In this document: positions 1 through 6,658 of the stretch, piece by piece
Layout of the letters: every line of letters begins with the position of its first letter
Position numbering within the stretch: the first letter of the stretch is position 1
Assembly: GCA_024244665.1 (NCBI GenBank)
Contig: JAAEOI010000278.1
Coordinates: forward strand, 1-35,739
From: Bacteroidota bacterium
GTDB taxonomy: Bacteria; Bacteroidota; Bacteroidia; Bacteroidales; GCA-2748055
Direction: 5' to 3'
Length of the DNA: 35,739 nucleotides
The notes under the pieces: model-generated
The model's input: the letters and a program-made list of their open reading frames with translations, nothing else
Database searches by the model: none
What the model was told of the DNA's origin: nothing
Made by a program: the position numbers and the translations under genes

Positions 1-73
1 ATTATGGCTCCCCTTTTTTTCTGCTTGGTTACTGGGATCCTCAAGTATAGTGGGTGTTCCGCATGGTGAGCAA

Positions 74-238
74 TTATTTCTCAGATTCATATTCCTTTGC
101 AGGAATCCTGACCACCTTGCCATCTTTGGAAACTACCATATCAAGGTTTCTCTCCTTTTTATATTGAATGAGCCTTTTATGGGTAAGTTCCATTCCTTTT
201 AGGATTTTTTCCCTGACTGGGTTATCTTTCTTTGTCAT
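74..238 (-). CDS. Small 54-aa protein, partner of the zeta-like kinase
   Basis: A short reading frame starts at an ATG (236-238) 4 bases after the stop of the zeta-like gene and ends at TAA (74-76). The product (begins MTKKDNPVREKIL, ends AKEYESEK) is highly charged, rich in Lys and Glu, has no membrane segment and looks like a short helix followed by a beta hairpin (about residues 33-48). Tight coupling to the kinase suggests it is the second gene of a two-gene unit and possibly its antitoxin or regulator. In classical epsilon-zeta pairs, however, the antitoxin precedes the toxin and is larger. I do not recognise a named family; the function is inferred from context only. Confidence 0.6.
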   Translation of the reverse strand: MTKKDNPVREKILKGMELTHKRLIQYKKERNLDMVVSKDGKVVRIPAKEYESEK

Positions 239-242
239 GTTT

Positions 243-806
243 TTAGCCTTTTAAGATTTCCAGTTTTCTTGGATTTGATATTTCGATATCACCATTGGGA
301 TACCCTTCAGCAATTAGTTCGGTTGGAGAACCTGAATTATCAAAAATCATCCAGTAATCACATATTGGGATATAGAGTTTAAAGAGATTTTCTATTCCAG
401 AGAAGTATCTCCTGTTGATTACTTCTTCAGGAATATTATGTCCACCTTCAAGTACTCTTGTTTGAACTCGCCTTATAGCTAATTCCACTGAATCCAGCCA
501 AAAATACACCAGTGAAACCTGATACCCGTTTTCTTGCGCTTTCAGGATAGTTTTAACATAACTTTTCGTTGCTAAGGTGGTTTCAAAGGCAAAGTCCTTT
601 TTGTTCGATATAAGTTTGTCAATTTTTGTCAGCATGAGCCTGCCTGCTTCAATGGCTGCTTTTTCTGGATTCAGTGGTGCCAATCCACGGGCGATTTCAT
701 CGGCATTGATAAATTCATCACAATCGAGCATTTCTGGAAGAACTGTGAACGAGGCAGTTGTTTTCCCTGCTCCGTTGCAGCCTGCTATGATATAGAGATT
801 CGACAT
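243..806 (-). CDS. Zeta-toxin-family P-loop kinase
   Basis: The product (187 aa from the ATG at 804-806; a longer TTG-initiated version is possible) begins MSNLYIIAGCNGAGKTT, a Walker A motif at about residues 8-16. A conserved acidic stretch follows (CDEFINADEIA, about 28-38), then FAFETTLA at about 73-80 and a basic VELAIRRVQTRV segment at about 108-119. This order matches the zeta-toxin/predicted ABC-type ATPase family, which in characterised members phosphorylates UDP-N-acetylglucosamine; the substrate here is unknown. At 187 residues it is a minimal kinase without the extra C-terminal domain of streptococcal zeta. It lies just upstream of a 54-aa gene and divergent from an 81-aa gene. 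The surroundings are AT-rich accessory DNA, so it may belong to a mobile cassette. Confidence 0.8.
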   Translation of the reverse strand: MSNLYIIAGCNGAGKTTASFTVLPEMLDCDEFINADEIARGLAPLNPEKAAIEAGRLMLTKIDKLISNKKDFAFETTLATKSYVKTILKAQENGYQVSLVYFWLDSVELAIRRVQTRVLEGGHNIPEEVINRRYFSGIENLFKLYIPICDYWMIFDNSGSPTELIAEGYPNGDIEISNPRKLEILKG

Positions 807-884
807 AAGCACCAATACATGCTAAAGATACAACAAATCAAGGCAATGCTATCTTTACGATGTTGAAGGATAATAACGGTAGCT

Positions 885-1130
885 ATGACGGAAATGAAAA
901 GCAAAATATTCAACTATACTGTTGGAGAACTTATAGAAGTACTGAATGAATATCCCATTGACATGCATGTAATTGTCAGCGGATATGAAAATGGATATGA
1001 AAATTTTCATCGTCCCACAGTGCGGAAAGTAAAATACTTACCAGAGAATAAGTATTGGGATGGTGAGTTTCAGATAGATGAACATGGTGCTGATGTACTT
1101 GTACTGGAGAGGGAGGTAAGAGATGATTGA
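885..1130 (+). CDS. Hypothetical 81-aa acidic protein
   Basis: The reading frame starts MTEMKSKIFNYTVGELIEVL; a second ATG at 894 is equally possible. It contains a repeated dipeptide-like motif (GYENGYENF, about residues 33-41) and ends with a VLVLERE strand. It is soluble and without a signal peptide. The pattern 'T-V-G-E-L-I-E-x-L' followed by 'hhVhVSGYExG' resembles small uncharacterised proteins found beside toxin-antitoxin genes in Bacteroidota, but I cannot name a family. It is divergent from the zeta-like kinase with a 78-bp gap, so the two may share a control region. It ends 38 bp before the terminator hairpin that precedes the first tRNA-like core repeat. Confidence 0.6.
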   Translation: MTEMKSKIFNYTVGELIEVLNEYPIDMHVIVSGYENGYENFHRPTVRKVKYLPENKYWDGEFQIDEHGADVLVLEREVRDD

Positions 1131-1167
1131 GTGGAAAGAATAAGGCAGTCAGGGTGTGCCAAAAAAC

Positions 1168-1205
1168 AAAAAACCCCGCCATCGTTGCGATAACGGGGTT
1201 TTTGA
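1168..1205. terminator. Terminator-like hairpin before core repeat A
   Basis: An A-run, then CCCCG with ATCG pairing with CGAT and CGGGG, then a T-run. The arms are flanked by A and T tracts, so it could act in both directions. It lies 2-4 bp before the tRNA-like core at 1207, in the same relative place as the hairpin beyond the real tRNA-Glu gene. Confidence 0.7.
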
Positions 1206-1206
1206 T

Positions 1207-1317
1207 GCAGTCCGTAGTGGAGCGGTGTTTTCCGTTGCAAACGACAGAAAATCTGCAACTTGCTTACAATGAGGGAATTTGGCGGTTGTTAATCGGTTGC
1301 GAATACTGGTTGCGAAC
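1207..1317. repeat. att-like repeat A (tRNA-Glu 3' end plus iterons)
   Basis: The segment opens with GCAGTCCGTAGTGGA, a one-mismatch copy of the last 14 bases of tRNA-Glu plus one flanking base (5065-5079). It continues with about 96 bp homologous to repeat B at 2918. By my ungapped count 81 of 111 positions match, and many differences are transitions. Near its end are three iterons, GGTTGTTAAT at 1284, GGTTGCGAAT at 1295 and GGTTGCGAAC at 1308. No protein gene can be supported in 1131-1452; the apparent open frames simply run through the hairpin and this repeat. Confidence 0.75.
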
Positions 1318-1414
1318 TTCAGTACTGATTTCACTATGTGCAGGATTTATTAAGGAGAGGCATGATTGTGAAACAGCCGACCGTCTAATGCGAATAGAAA
1401 GTATGCTAGTAAAG

Positions 1415-1445
1415 TTGCTAATAATGATAGAAACAATTAGATTTG
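1415..1445 (+). promoter_or_regulatory. Bacteroidota-type promoter for the ATPase gene
   Basis: TTG at 1415-1417 and TAGATTTG at 1438-1445 are separated by 20 bp and fit the Bacteroidota -33/-7 consensus (TTG and TAnnTTTG). The ATG at 1453 lies only 7 bp after the -7 box, so transcripts would have almost no 5' leader. Confidence 0.45.
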
Positions 1446-1452
1446 TATTGTT

Positions 1453-2694
1453 ATGGACAGGCAGATATTGAAAGAAGTATTATTAGATCAGAGAGCTTTA
1501 AGTTTAAAGCCGGATGATGTTTTACGTTATCAGCCTATTGCAGAAGATAGTGAGGTTGTTGTATTGTCTGGAGTCAGACGATGTGGAAAATCTACACTGT
1601 TACATGAAATCAGATCAACACAGAACGAATCGGATTATTTCTTCAATTTTGATGATGAACGAGTATTGAAATTCACAGTTAATGATTTTCAAATTCTAAC
1701 TGAATTATTCATTGAGCTTTTTGGCACGCAAAACACCTATTATTTTGACGAGATACAAAATATAGAAGGGTGGGAACGTTACATCAGCCGACTCAGGGAT
1801 TATGGTCGCAAGGTGTTTATTACTGGTTCAAATGCTTCGATGTTAAGTCGTGAATTAGGGACTCACTTAACTGGGAGGTATGTTAGAAAAGAACTATTCC
1901 CTTTTTCTTTCAAAGAGTTTCTAAGATTTAAAGGTGTAGAATTTTCGGAAACAGGATTATTGTCAACAAATGAAAAAGCCTTAATAAAAGGACAGTTCAA
2001 CGCATACTTTGAATCGGGAGGATTTCCGGCATACCTTAAGTCAGGAAATAAGGAATATCTTAAGTCTCTTTATGAAAGTATATTGTATAGGGATGTAATG
2101 GTGCGAAATAACCTTACAAATGAAAAAGAACTATTGGAGCTGGTTTATTATTTTTCCAGCAATGTAGGCAAACTCATGTCGTACAATAGTCTAGCAAAGG
2201 TGGTTGGAGTAAAAAATGCAAGCACAATAAGTAATTATGTTGCATTTCTACAGGATAGCTATTTGATCTTTATGGTAAATAAGTATGATGTGTCATTAAA
2301 GAAACAAATGCAAAATGCAAAAAAGGGATACCTTATAGATTTAGGTTTGCTTAGAACGCTTGCATTTCATCATACAGAGGACAATGGTCGATTGTTGGAA
2401 AATCTGGTGTTTCTTGAACTTAGGCGGAGAGGTAAAGAGATCTATTACCACAATCAGAAAAAGGAATGTGATTTTGTAATTAAGGAAAAAACAAAAATCG
2501 TAGAAGCAATTCAAGTTTCCTGGAGTATTGAAGTTGAAGCTACATATAATAGGGAATTGGCCGGACTGTTGGATGCTGTGAATACTTATGGATTAAAAGA
2601 AGGGTTAATACTTACCGAATCAATGGATCGTGAAATTGAAGTTGAAGGTGTAAGAGTTAGAGTTAAACCAGTATGGAAGTGGATGCTGGAATAA
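1453..2694 (+). CDS. AAA ATPase with DUF4143 C-terminal domain
   Basis: This 413-residue protein has a Walker A GVRRCGKST at residues 40-48, a Walker B YYFDEIQ at 96-102 and a sensor-like ITGSNASML near 133-141, as in the AAA_14 family. The second half carries the DUF4143 pattern, ending in a PD-(D/E)XK-like core (ECDFVIK followed by EAIQVSW, about residues 341-367). Such ATP-binding proteins are abundant and variable in Bacteroidota and archaea; their role is unknown, with suggestions ranging from defence to DNA handling. It has no signal peptide. It is the only gene between repeats A and B, so it would be the entire cargo of the first cassette. It has its own promoter and is AT-rich compared with the core genes to the right. 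Confidence 0.9.
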   Translation: MDRQILKEVLLDQRALSLKPDDVLRYQPIAEDSEVVVLSGVRRCGKSTLLHEIRSTQNESDYFFNFDDERVLKFTVNDFQILTELFIELFGTQNTYYFDEIQNIEGWERYISRLRDYGRKVFITGSNASMLSRELGTHLTGRYVRKELFPFSFKEFLRFKGVEFSETGLLSTNEKALIKGQFNAYFESGGFPAYLKSGNKEYLKSLYESILYRDVMVRNNLTNEKELLELVYYFSSNVGKLMSYNSLAKVVGVKNASTISNYVAFLQDSYLIFMVNKYDVSLKKQMQNAKKGYLIDLGLLRTLAFHHTEDNGRLLENLVFLELRRRGKEIYYHNQKKECDFVIKEKTKIVEAIQVSWSIEVEATYNRELAGLLDAVNTYGLKEGLILTESMDREIEVEGVRVRVKPVWKWMLE

Positions 2695-2876
2695 ATCAAA
2701 CTTAAATCGTGATCTTCATTTAATAATGTTTTTCTACAAGATCATCTGGCGTTAGCAATGAAGCCGATGTAATATATTGATTAACAATGATATATATCAT
2801 ATTCCAACCAAGGAAGAGGGATTCTGTGGAGAATTGATATCGGTTGATTGCTGTGGCAGAAAATGTGGCAGAAAGC
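2695..2876. other. Intergenic end of the first cassette
   Basis: No gene is supported between 2695 and 3153. Besides the hairpin, repeat B and the operator array listed separately, it contains a perfect 14-bp palindrome, ATGATATATATCAT, at 2787-2800 and a direct repeat of TGTGGCAGAAA at 2852-2862 and 2864-2874. A related GTGGCAGAA occurs inside repeat B near 2952. Confidence 0.5.
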
Positions 2877-2906
2877 AAAAAACCCCCTGAAAATCAGGAG
2901 GTTTTA
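2877..2906. terminator. Terminator-like hairpin before core repeat B
   Basis: CCCCCTGA pairs with TCAGGAGG around an AAA loop, preceded by A6 and followed by TTTT. It lies 12 bp before the tRNA-like core at 2918 and starts with the same CAAAAAACCCC motif as the hairpin at 1168. Confidence 0.7.
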
Positions 2907-2917
2907 AGTTTTTTCAT

Positions 2918-3028
2918 GCAGTCCGTAGGGGAGTGGTATTTTTCGGTTTAAGTGGCAGAATATCTGTAATATACAGATGGCGAGAGAGTTTGATGGTTGT
3001 TAATTGGTTGCTAATGCTGGTTGTGAAT
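2918..3028. repeat. att-like repeat B (tRNA-Glu 3' end plus iterons)
   Basis: It opens with GCAGTCCGTAGGGGA, an exact 15-base copy of the tRNA-Glu 3' end and one flanking base (5065-5079). The rest is homologous to repeat A without gaps. The iterons GGTTGTTAAT (2995), GGTTGCTAAT (3006) and GGTTGTGAAT (3019) begin 77, 88 and 101 bp from the core start, exactly as in repeat A. Confidence 0.78.
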
Positions 3029-3094
3029 AGATCAAACAAAAGACAGATAACCTTCTTAATTATCAAATGTTTGGAATCAGAATATTTTGTTTTT

Positions 3095-3154
3095 TGATCA
3101 ATGATCATTATATTTATATGATCATTGGAAATGATCAGTAAAAATACGTGATCA
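3095..3154 (+). promoter_or_regulatory. TGATCA operator array of the AbiE-like pair
   Basis: Five copies of the palindrome TGATCA start at 3095, 3102, 3119, 3132 and 3149. The middle ones lie in a perfect inverted repeat with arms CAATGATCAT (3099-3108) and ATGATCATTG (3118-3127) around a 9-bp AT spacer. The last copy runs into the start codon of the AbiEi-like gene. AbiEi antitoxins are known to repress their own promoter by binding inverted repeats, so this is the likely operator. Confidence 0.6.
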
Positions 3155-4158
3155 TGAAAGATAGATATATCTATGATGCTGTAGATAATTTCAGCCACTT
3201 ATCTGGCAATCGGAATGAGATTTCAATTGAAAGAATGAAAGGTGATTATCAGCTTACAATCGGACAAGTGGAATACATGGTTGCACCCTGGAAAGAGATT
3301 AGGGTTTCCAGTAAAGGGATTGTATTACAACAGCTAAAAGAGCTTGAAAAACGAATTGATCAGCCAATAATTATTATTTCTAATTATATAGCTCTGGAAG
3401 TGGCTGATGAGTTCAAGCAAGATGGAATCAACTATCTGGATGGATCTGGGAATTCTTTTATAAGGAATGCAGAACTTCTGGTTTTTGTTTCAGGGCAAAA
3501 GACACTTAATCCTATACTAACAAACCAGGCGAGAGCATTTAGGGAGTCGGGAATAAGACTAATATTTATATTGTTGTGTAATCCTGATATTATCCAATTG
3601 CCCAATAGACGCTTATCAGAATTATCGGGAATTTCAGTAGGTTCCGTAAGCAATGTTTTAACAGAGTTAGAAAGCCTGAATTTTGTGTTGAAGGTGAGAG
3701 GTGGAAGGCGTTTAAAGAATCTCAAATTATTGCTTGACAGATGGATTATCTCATATTTTGATGTACTCCGACCTCGTCTGGCTATTAAAAGGATGGACTT
3801 TGAGTTTGCAGGTGATTATATTAGCTGGCAGAATCTGCCTACACAGAATTCGAAGGGCAGAGTCCTTTGGGGAGGAGAGACCGCTGCAGCACTAAAAACT
3901 ATGAATCTAAATCCTACGTATTTCACATTATATACAGATCAAAATTGGCAGGAATTTGCTAGAGATTTAAGACTTATTCCAAATGAATCCGGGAATTTAG
4001 AGATATTAGAGATTTTCTGGAAAGACAGTGATAATGGTATTATGCCGGGATTGGTTCCGGAACTTTTAATCTACGCTGATTTAGTGGGTAGTGGAGTTGA
4101 ACGAAATATTCAGATTGCAAATGAGATCTTTGCCAATGACTTACAATATATCAAGTGA
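3154..4158 (+). CDS. AbiEi-like antitoxin / transcriptional regulator (type IV TA)
   Basis: The 334-residue product (ATG at 3154; a GTG at 3148 would add two residues) has a central winged-helix segment (RLSELSGISVGSVSNVLTEL, about residues 152-171). It also has the surrounding pattern of the AbiEi antitoxin family formerly called DUF2186: 'GINYLDGSGNSFI' in the first half and a conserved C-terminal domain with 'LLIYADLVGSG'. The family represses its own operon and counteracts the nucleotidyltransferase toxin without direct contact. The next gene overlaps its 3' end by 23 bases and is the expected toxin partner. A dense TGATCA array lies immediately upstream. It is the first gene of the second cassette-like unit. 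Confidence 0.82.
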   Translation: MKDRYIYDAVDNFSHLSGNRNEISIERMKGDYQLTIGQVEYMVAPWKEIRVSSKGIVLQQLKELEKRIDQPIIIISNYIALEVADEFKQDGINYLDGSGNSFIRNAELLVFVSGQKTLNPILTNQARAFRESGIRLIFILLCNPDIIQLPNRRLSELSGISVGSVSNVLTELESLNFVLKVRGGRRLKNLKLLLDRWIISYFDVLRPRLAIKRMDFEFAGDYISWQNLPTQNSKGRVLWGGETAAALKTMNLNPTYFTLYTDQNWQEFARDLRLIPNESGNLEILEIFWKDSDNGIMPGLVPELLIYADLVGSGVERNIQIANEIFANDLQYIK

Positions 4159-4993
4159 TCAGTTCCATCATCCGCTTCTGAAATCCTTACTAGACTTTTT
4201 ATCTGATTCTTTCCAGGACGAAGGCCTCAACTTCTATGTTATTGGAGCTACAGCCAGGGATATTATGATGGCTTTACACGGAGAGAAAAGCGGTAGAGCT
4301 ACCTTGGATCTTGATATAGCGATTGCAATGTCATCATGGAAACGGTTTAAAGAAGTTGAGGCAAGGCTACTGCTGCATCCGGATATTCTGAAGGATCAGA
4401 AACAAATCCAACGCTTTCTGTACAAGGAGATGTTAAAATTCGACATTGTTCCTTTTGGAGAGATTATGCAGAAAGATGATAAAATCTATTGGCCCCCGGA
4501 TGAAACTGTTGCAATGTCCGTCCTGGGTTTTGAAGAGGCGAAGAATGATACGCTTGTTGTGAAAATAGATGAGGAATTTGAAATCGAGGTTGCGTCTCTA
4601 AGGGGGATATTTCTTTTAAAGCTATTTGCGTGGAGAGATAGAAACCAGTTGCATAGCAGGGATGCAGATGACATAGGCTTTATCATTGAAAACTACCTTT
4701 CAATAAATCAAGAACGAGCTGTTAATGATCACTACGAAAAGATTTATTTTAACTCTGATTTTAATGTTAAATCAGCAGGATCCAGGCTGCTTGGTATTGA
4801 TGTTTCAGGGATCATTCATCATAGATCAGATCTCTATTACAAAATCGAGGAATTGTTGGTTGCTGAAATCTCTAGTGCAGAAGATAGCAGGCTGATAAAC
4901 CAGATCCTGGAATCAAATAGAAGCTTCTCTTATGATGAAGCTTTAACTTGTTTGGAAAGTCTTTTATCAGGTTTACGTGGTGCCGGGAAATAG
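4136..4993 (+). CDS. AbiEii-like nucleotidyltransferase toxin
   Basis: The 285-residue product (ATG at 4136 chosen; ATG 4121 and GTG 4091 are upstream in the same frame) has a nucleotidyltransferase core: FYVIGATARDI at about residues 26-36, then LDLDIAI at about 53-59, where two aspartates would bind metal. AbiEii/AbiGii toxins use the same fold to modify tRNA or other acceptors. The glycine-rich loop reads GATARD rather than the more usual GGTAL, so it is a divergent branch. It overlaps the AbiEi-like gene by 23 bp, which fits translational coupling of a type IV toxin-antitoxin pair. It ends 26 bp before the hairpin adjoining tRNA-Glu. Phage defence by abortive infection is the usual role; here it is inferred. 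Confidence 0.75.
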   Translation: MTYNISSDQFHHPLLKSLLDFLSDSFQDEGLNFYVIGATARDIMMALHGEKSGRATLDLDIAIAMSSWKRFKEVEARLLLHPDILKDQKQIQRFLYKEMLKFDIVPFGEIMQKDDKIYWPPDETVAMSVLGFEEAKNDTLVVKIDEEFEIEVASLRGIFLLKLFAWRDRNQLHSRDADDIGFIIENYLSINQERAVNDHYEKIYFNSDFNVKSAGSRLLGIDVSGIIHHRSDLYYKIEELLVAEISSAEDSRLINQILESNRSFSYDEALTCLESLLSGLRGAGK

Positions 4994-5019
4994 TTTACAC
5001 CCTCAGACAAGCAAACAAA

Positions 5020-5056
5020 AAATCCCTTAACCTATTGAAGATTAAGGGATTTAGTG
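5020..5056 (-). terminator. tRNA-Glu terminator hairpin
   Basis: AAATCCCTTAA (5020-5030) pairs with TTAAGGGATTT (5042-5052). On the minus strand it lies 13 bp beyond the tRNA 3' end and is followed by a T-run, as expected for the tRNA terminator. It could also end the AbiE-like operon from the other side. Confidence 0.7.
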
Positions 5057-5065
5057 ATTAAAAAG

Positions 5066-5137
5066 CAGTCCGTAGGGGAATCGAACCCCTGTTACCAGGA
5101 TGAAAACCTGGCGTCCTAACCCCTAGACGAACGGACC
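5066..5137 (-). tRNA. tRNA-Glu (anticodon TTC)
   Basis: Read on the minus strand the 72-nt gene folds into a full cloverleaf. The acceptor is GGTCCGT/ACGGACT with a terminal G-T pair, the anticodon arm is CCAGG-TTTTCAT-CCTGG giving TTC, and the T arm is AGGGG-TTCGATT-CCCCT; the discriminator is G and CCA is not encoded. Its last 14 bases plus one flanking base recur at 2918 and, with one mismatch, at 1207, so this 3' end has evidently served as an integration site. Confidence 0.97.
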
Positions 5138-5223
5138 GTATTGTTATGAACTCAGGTAAAAAACTGAACCGGAGTGCAAAAATAGAATCTAAATTTAAAT
5201 TTACAAAGAAAAAGCGGAAAAAA

Positions 5224-6585
5224 TTAGCAGTTAACCACCTGTGAGGCCAGTTCGTTGAGATCAATGCCGGAGAAATTTCCGGAGGTCATCAGTAACAGGA
5301 CAAAGGTGTTATCCCCCAGTTGCTTCAGATCCTGCTCCAGCAGAGCAGGGTCGTTGTATACCACCAGGTTCTCTTTGTCGAACTGTTCCTTCACCTTTTC
5401 TGGCGAAAGGTCGGGAAGCCGCTTGTTTTTGACCACCGATGGGTTGTAGTAGACTATGGCCTGATCCGACTCCTTCAGCGTGCCCTTGTACAGGGGCAGG
5501 TACTCCATATTGAGGCAGGAATAAGAATTTAGCTCCAGGCAGGTTATCAGTTTCTGCCCGCTGTAAGTCTCCCTGAGGGCATTGATGGTAGCTTCCACGC
5601 TGGAGGGAGACTGGGCGTAGTCCAGGTAGACAGCCCTGCTGTTTCCGTTGGCCAGCAATTCCTGGCGCCGTTCGATCCCTTTGAAGGATTGAATGGCATT
5701 ATAGAACTGGTGGTCCTTTATGCCCAGGTCGTGGCAGATCAGCTGGGCCCCCATGATATTTTGCATGTTATGCCTTCCGATCAGGCTAAGGGGGACAGCT
5801 CCGTGTTTTGTGTCAAGAACGAAGCGATTGTCCTCAACGGTGTGGGGATGTTCACCGTATGGGATCTTCATCAGCGACCAGTGACTTTTGTCTACCACCT
5901 CTCCAAGTACCGGGTCCCCGTCGAAATAGAATACCTTCCCGCCGCCGGTGGCTATCCGGAGGAATTTACGGAACTGTTTTTTATAGCTCTCGAAGGTCTT
6001 GAATACATTCATATGATCCCATGAGATTCCCGACAGGAGGGTCATATGGGGGTTGTATTGGTGGAATCCGGGTATGCGGTCGAGGGAAGAGGAGAGGTAC
6101 TCGTCTCCTTCCAGGATGATGAAGGGTGCGTCGTCGGTTAGTTTGACCAGGTCGTCGTAGCAGGTGATACGTGAGCTCACCATGTAGTCGAAGTCTTTAT
6201 TGTATTCTTTCAACACATGCATGACCATGGCAGTGATGGTAGATTTTCCTTGGCTTCCGCCTATGACTACCCTTCTTTTGTTTTTGCTGTGTTCGTAGAG
6301 ATATTCCGGAAAGGAGTAGACCCTGATACCCAGTTCCTGGGCCTTTTTTAGTTCCTTGTTGGATTTCCTGGTTTTCATGCCCAGGACAACACTGTCCAGC
6401 CCGGTATGGATCCGGTCGGTGTCCCAGCCCATTTTGTCCGGAAGGAGCCCGGATTCTGTCAGCCTGGATCGCGCTGGCTCGAAGATCTCTTCATCGGACC
6501 CGGTGACCGTGTAGCCTTTTTTGTGAAGTGCAACAGCCAGGTTGTGCATCACAGTCCCCCCGATCGAGATGAAATGGATATTCAT
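5224..6585 (-). CDS. mpl: Mpl-like Mur ligase (murein tripeptide recycling)
   Basis: The 453-residue product has the three-domain Mur ligase plan. The N-terminal UDP-binding Rossmann motif is HFISIGGTVMHNLA (residues 4-17), closer to Mpl than to MurC. A P-loop GGSQGKST lies at about 109-116, the catalytic ILEGDEYLSS at about 157-166 and a conserved GRHNMQNI further on. Mpl joins the recycled tripeptide L-Ala-gamma-D-Glu-meso-DAP to UDP-MurNAc in the cytoplasm. The P-loop deviates from the usual GTHGKTT, with Gln for His and Ser for Thr. It is collinear with mutB upstream (73-bp gap) and tRNA-Glu downstream. A MurC-like paralogue cannot be excluded without a tree. Confidence 0.75.
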   Translation of the reverse strand: MNIHFISIGGTVMHNLAVALHKKGYTVTGSDEEIFEPARSRLTESGLLPDKMGWDTDRIHTGLDSVVLGMKTRKSNKELKKAQELGIRVYSFPEYLYEHSKNKRRVVIGGSQGKSTITAMVMHVLKEYNKDFDYMVSSRITCYDDLVKLTDDAPFIILEGDEYLSSSLDRIPGFHQYNPHMTLLSGISWDHMNVFKTFESYKKQFRKFLRIATGGGKVFYFDGDPVLGEVVDKSHWSLMKIPYGEHPHTVEDNRFVLDTKHGAVPLSLIGRHNMQNIMGAQLICHDLGIKDHQFYNAIQSFKGIERRQELLANGNSRAVYLDYAQSPSSVEATINALRETYSGQKLITCLELNSYSCLNMEYLPLYKGTLKESDQAIVYYNPSVVKNKRLPDLSPEKVKEQFDKENLVVYNDPALLEQDLKQLGDNTFVLLLMTSGNFSGIDLNELASQVVNC

Positions 6586-6658
6586 GATTATAAATTTAAA
6601 TCATAAATAGCCCGATTCTTCCGGAACTTATTAACTAATACAATACAGATGGAATGTT

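Noticed and set aside
577..795. 72-codon plus-strand frame inside the zeta-like gene
   Set aside because: Antisense shadow of the kinase; the minus-strand product has a full Walker A motif.
1127..1471. 114-codon plus-strand frame between the 81-aa gene and the ATPase
   Set aside because: It runs straight through the terminator hairpin and att-like repeat A and overlaps the ATPase start; its composition is that of translated non-coding DNA.
1207..3028. The repeated segments as a CRISPR array or as degenerate tRNA genes
   Set aside because: Only two long copies 1.7 kb apart and no regular spacers exclude CRISPR. Only the last 14-15 bases match the tRNA, with no anticodon or D arm, so they are core sites rather than decayed tRNA genes.
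2914..3198. 94-codon minus-strand frame over repeat B
   Set aside because: It overlaps the repeat, the operator array and the AbiEi-like start; no domain or ribosome site.
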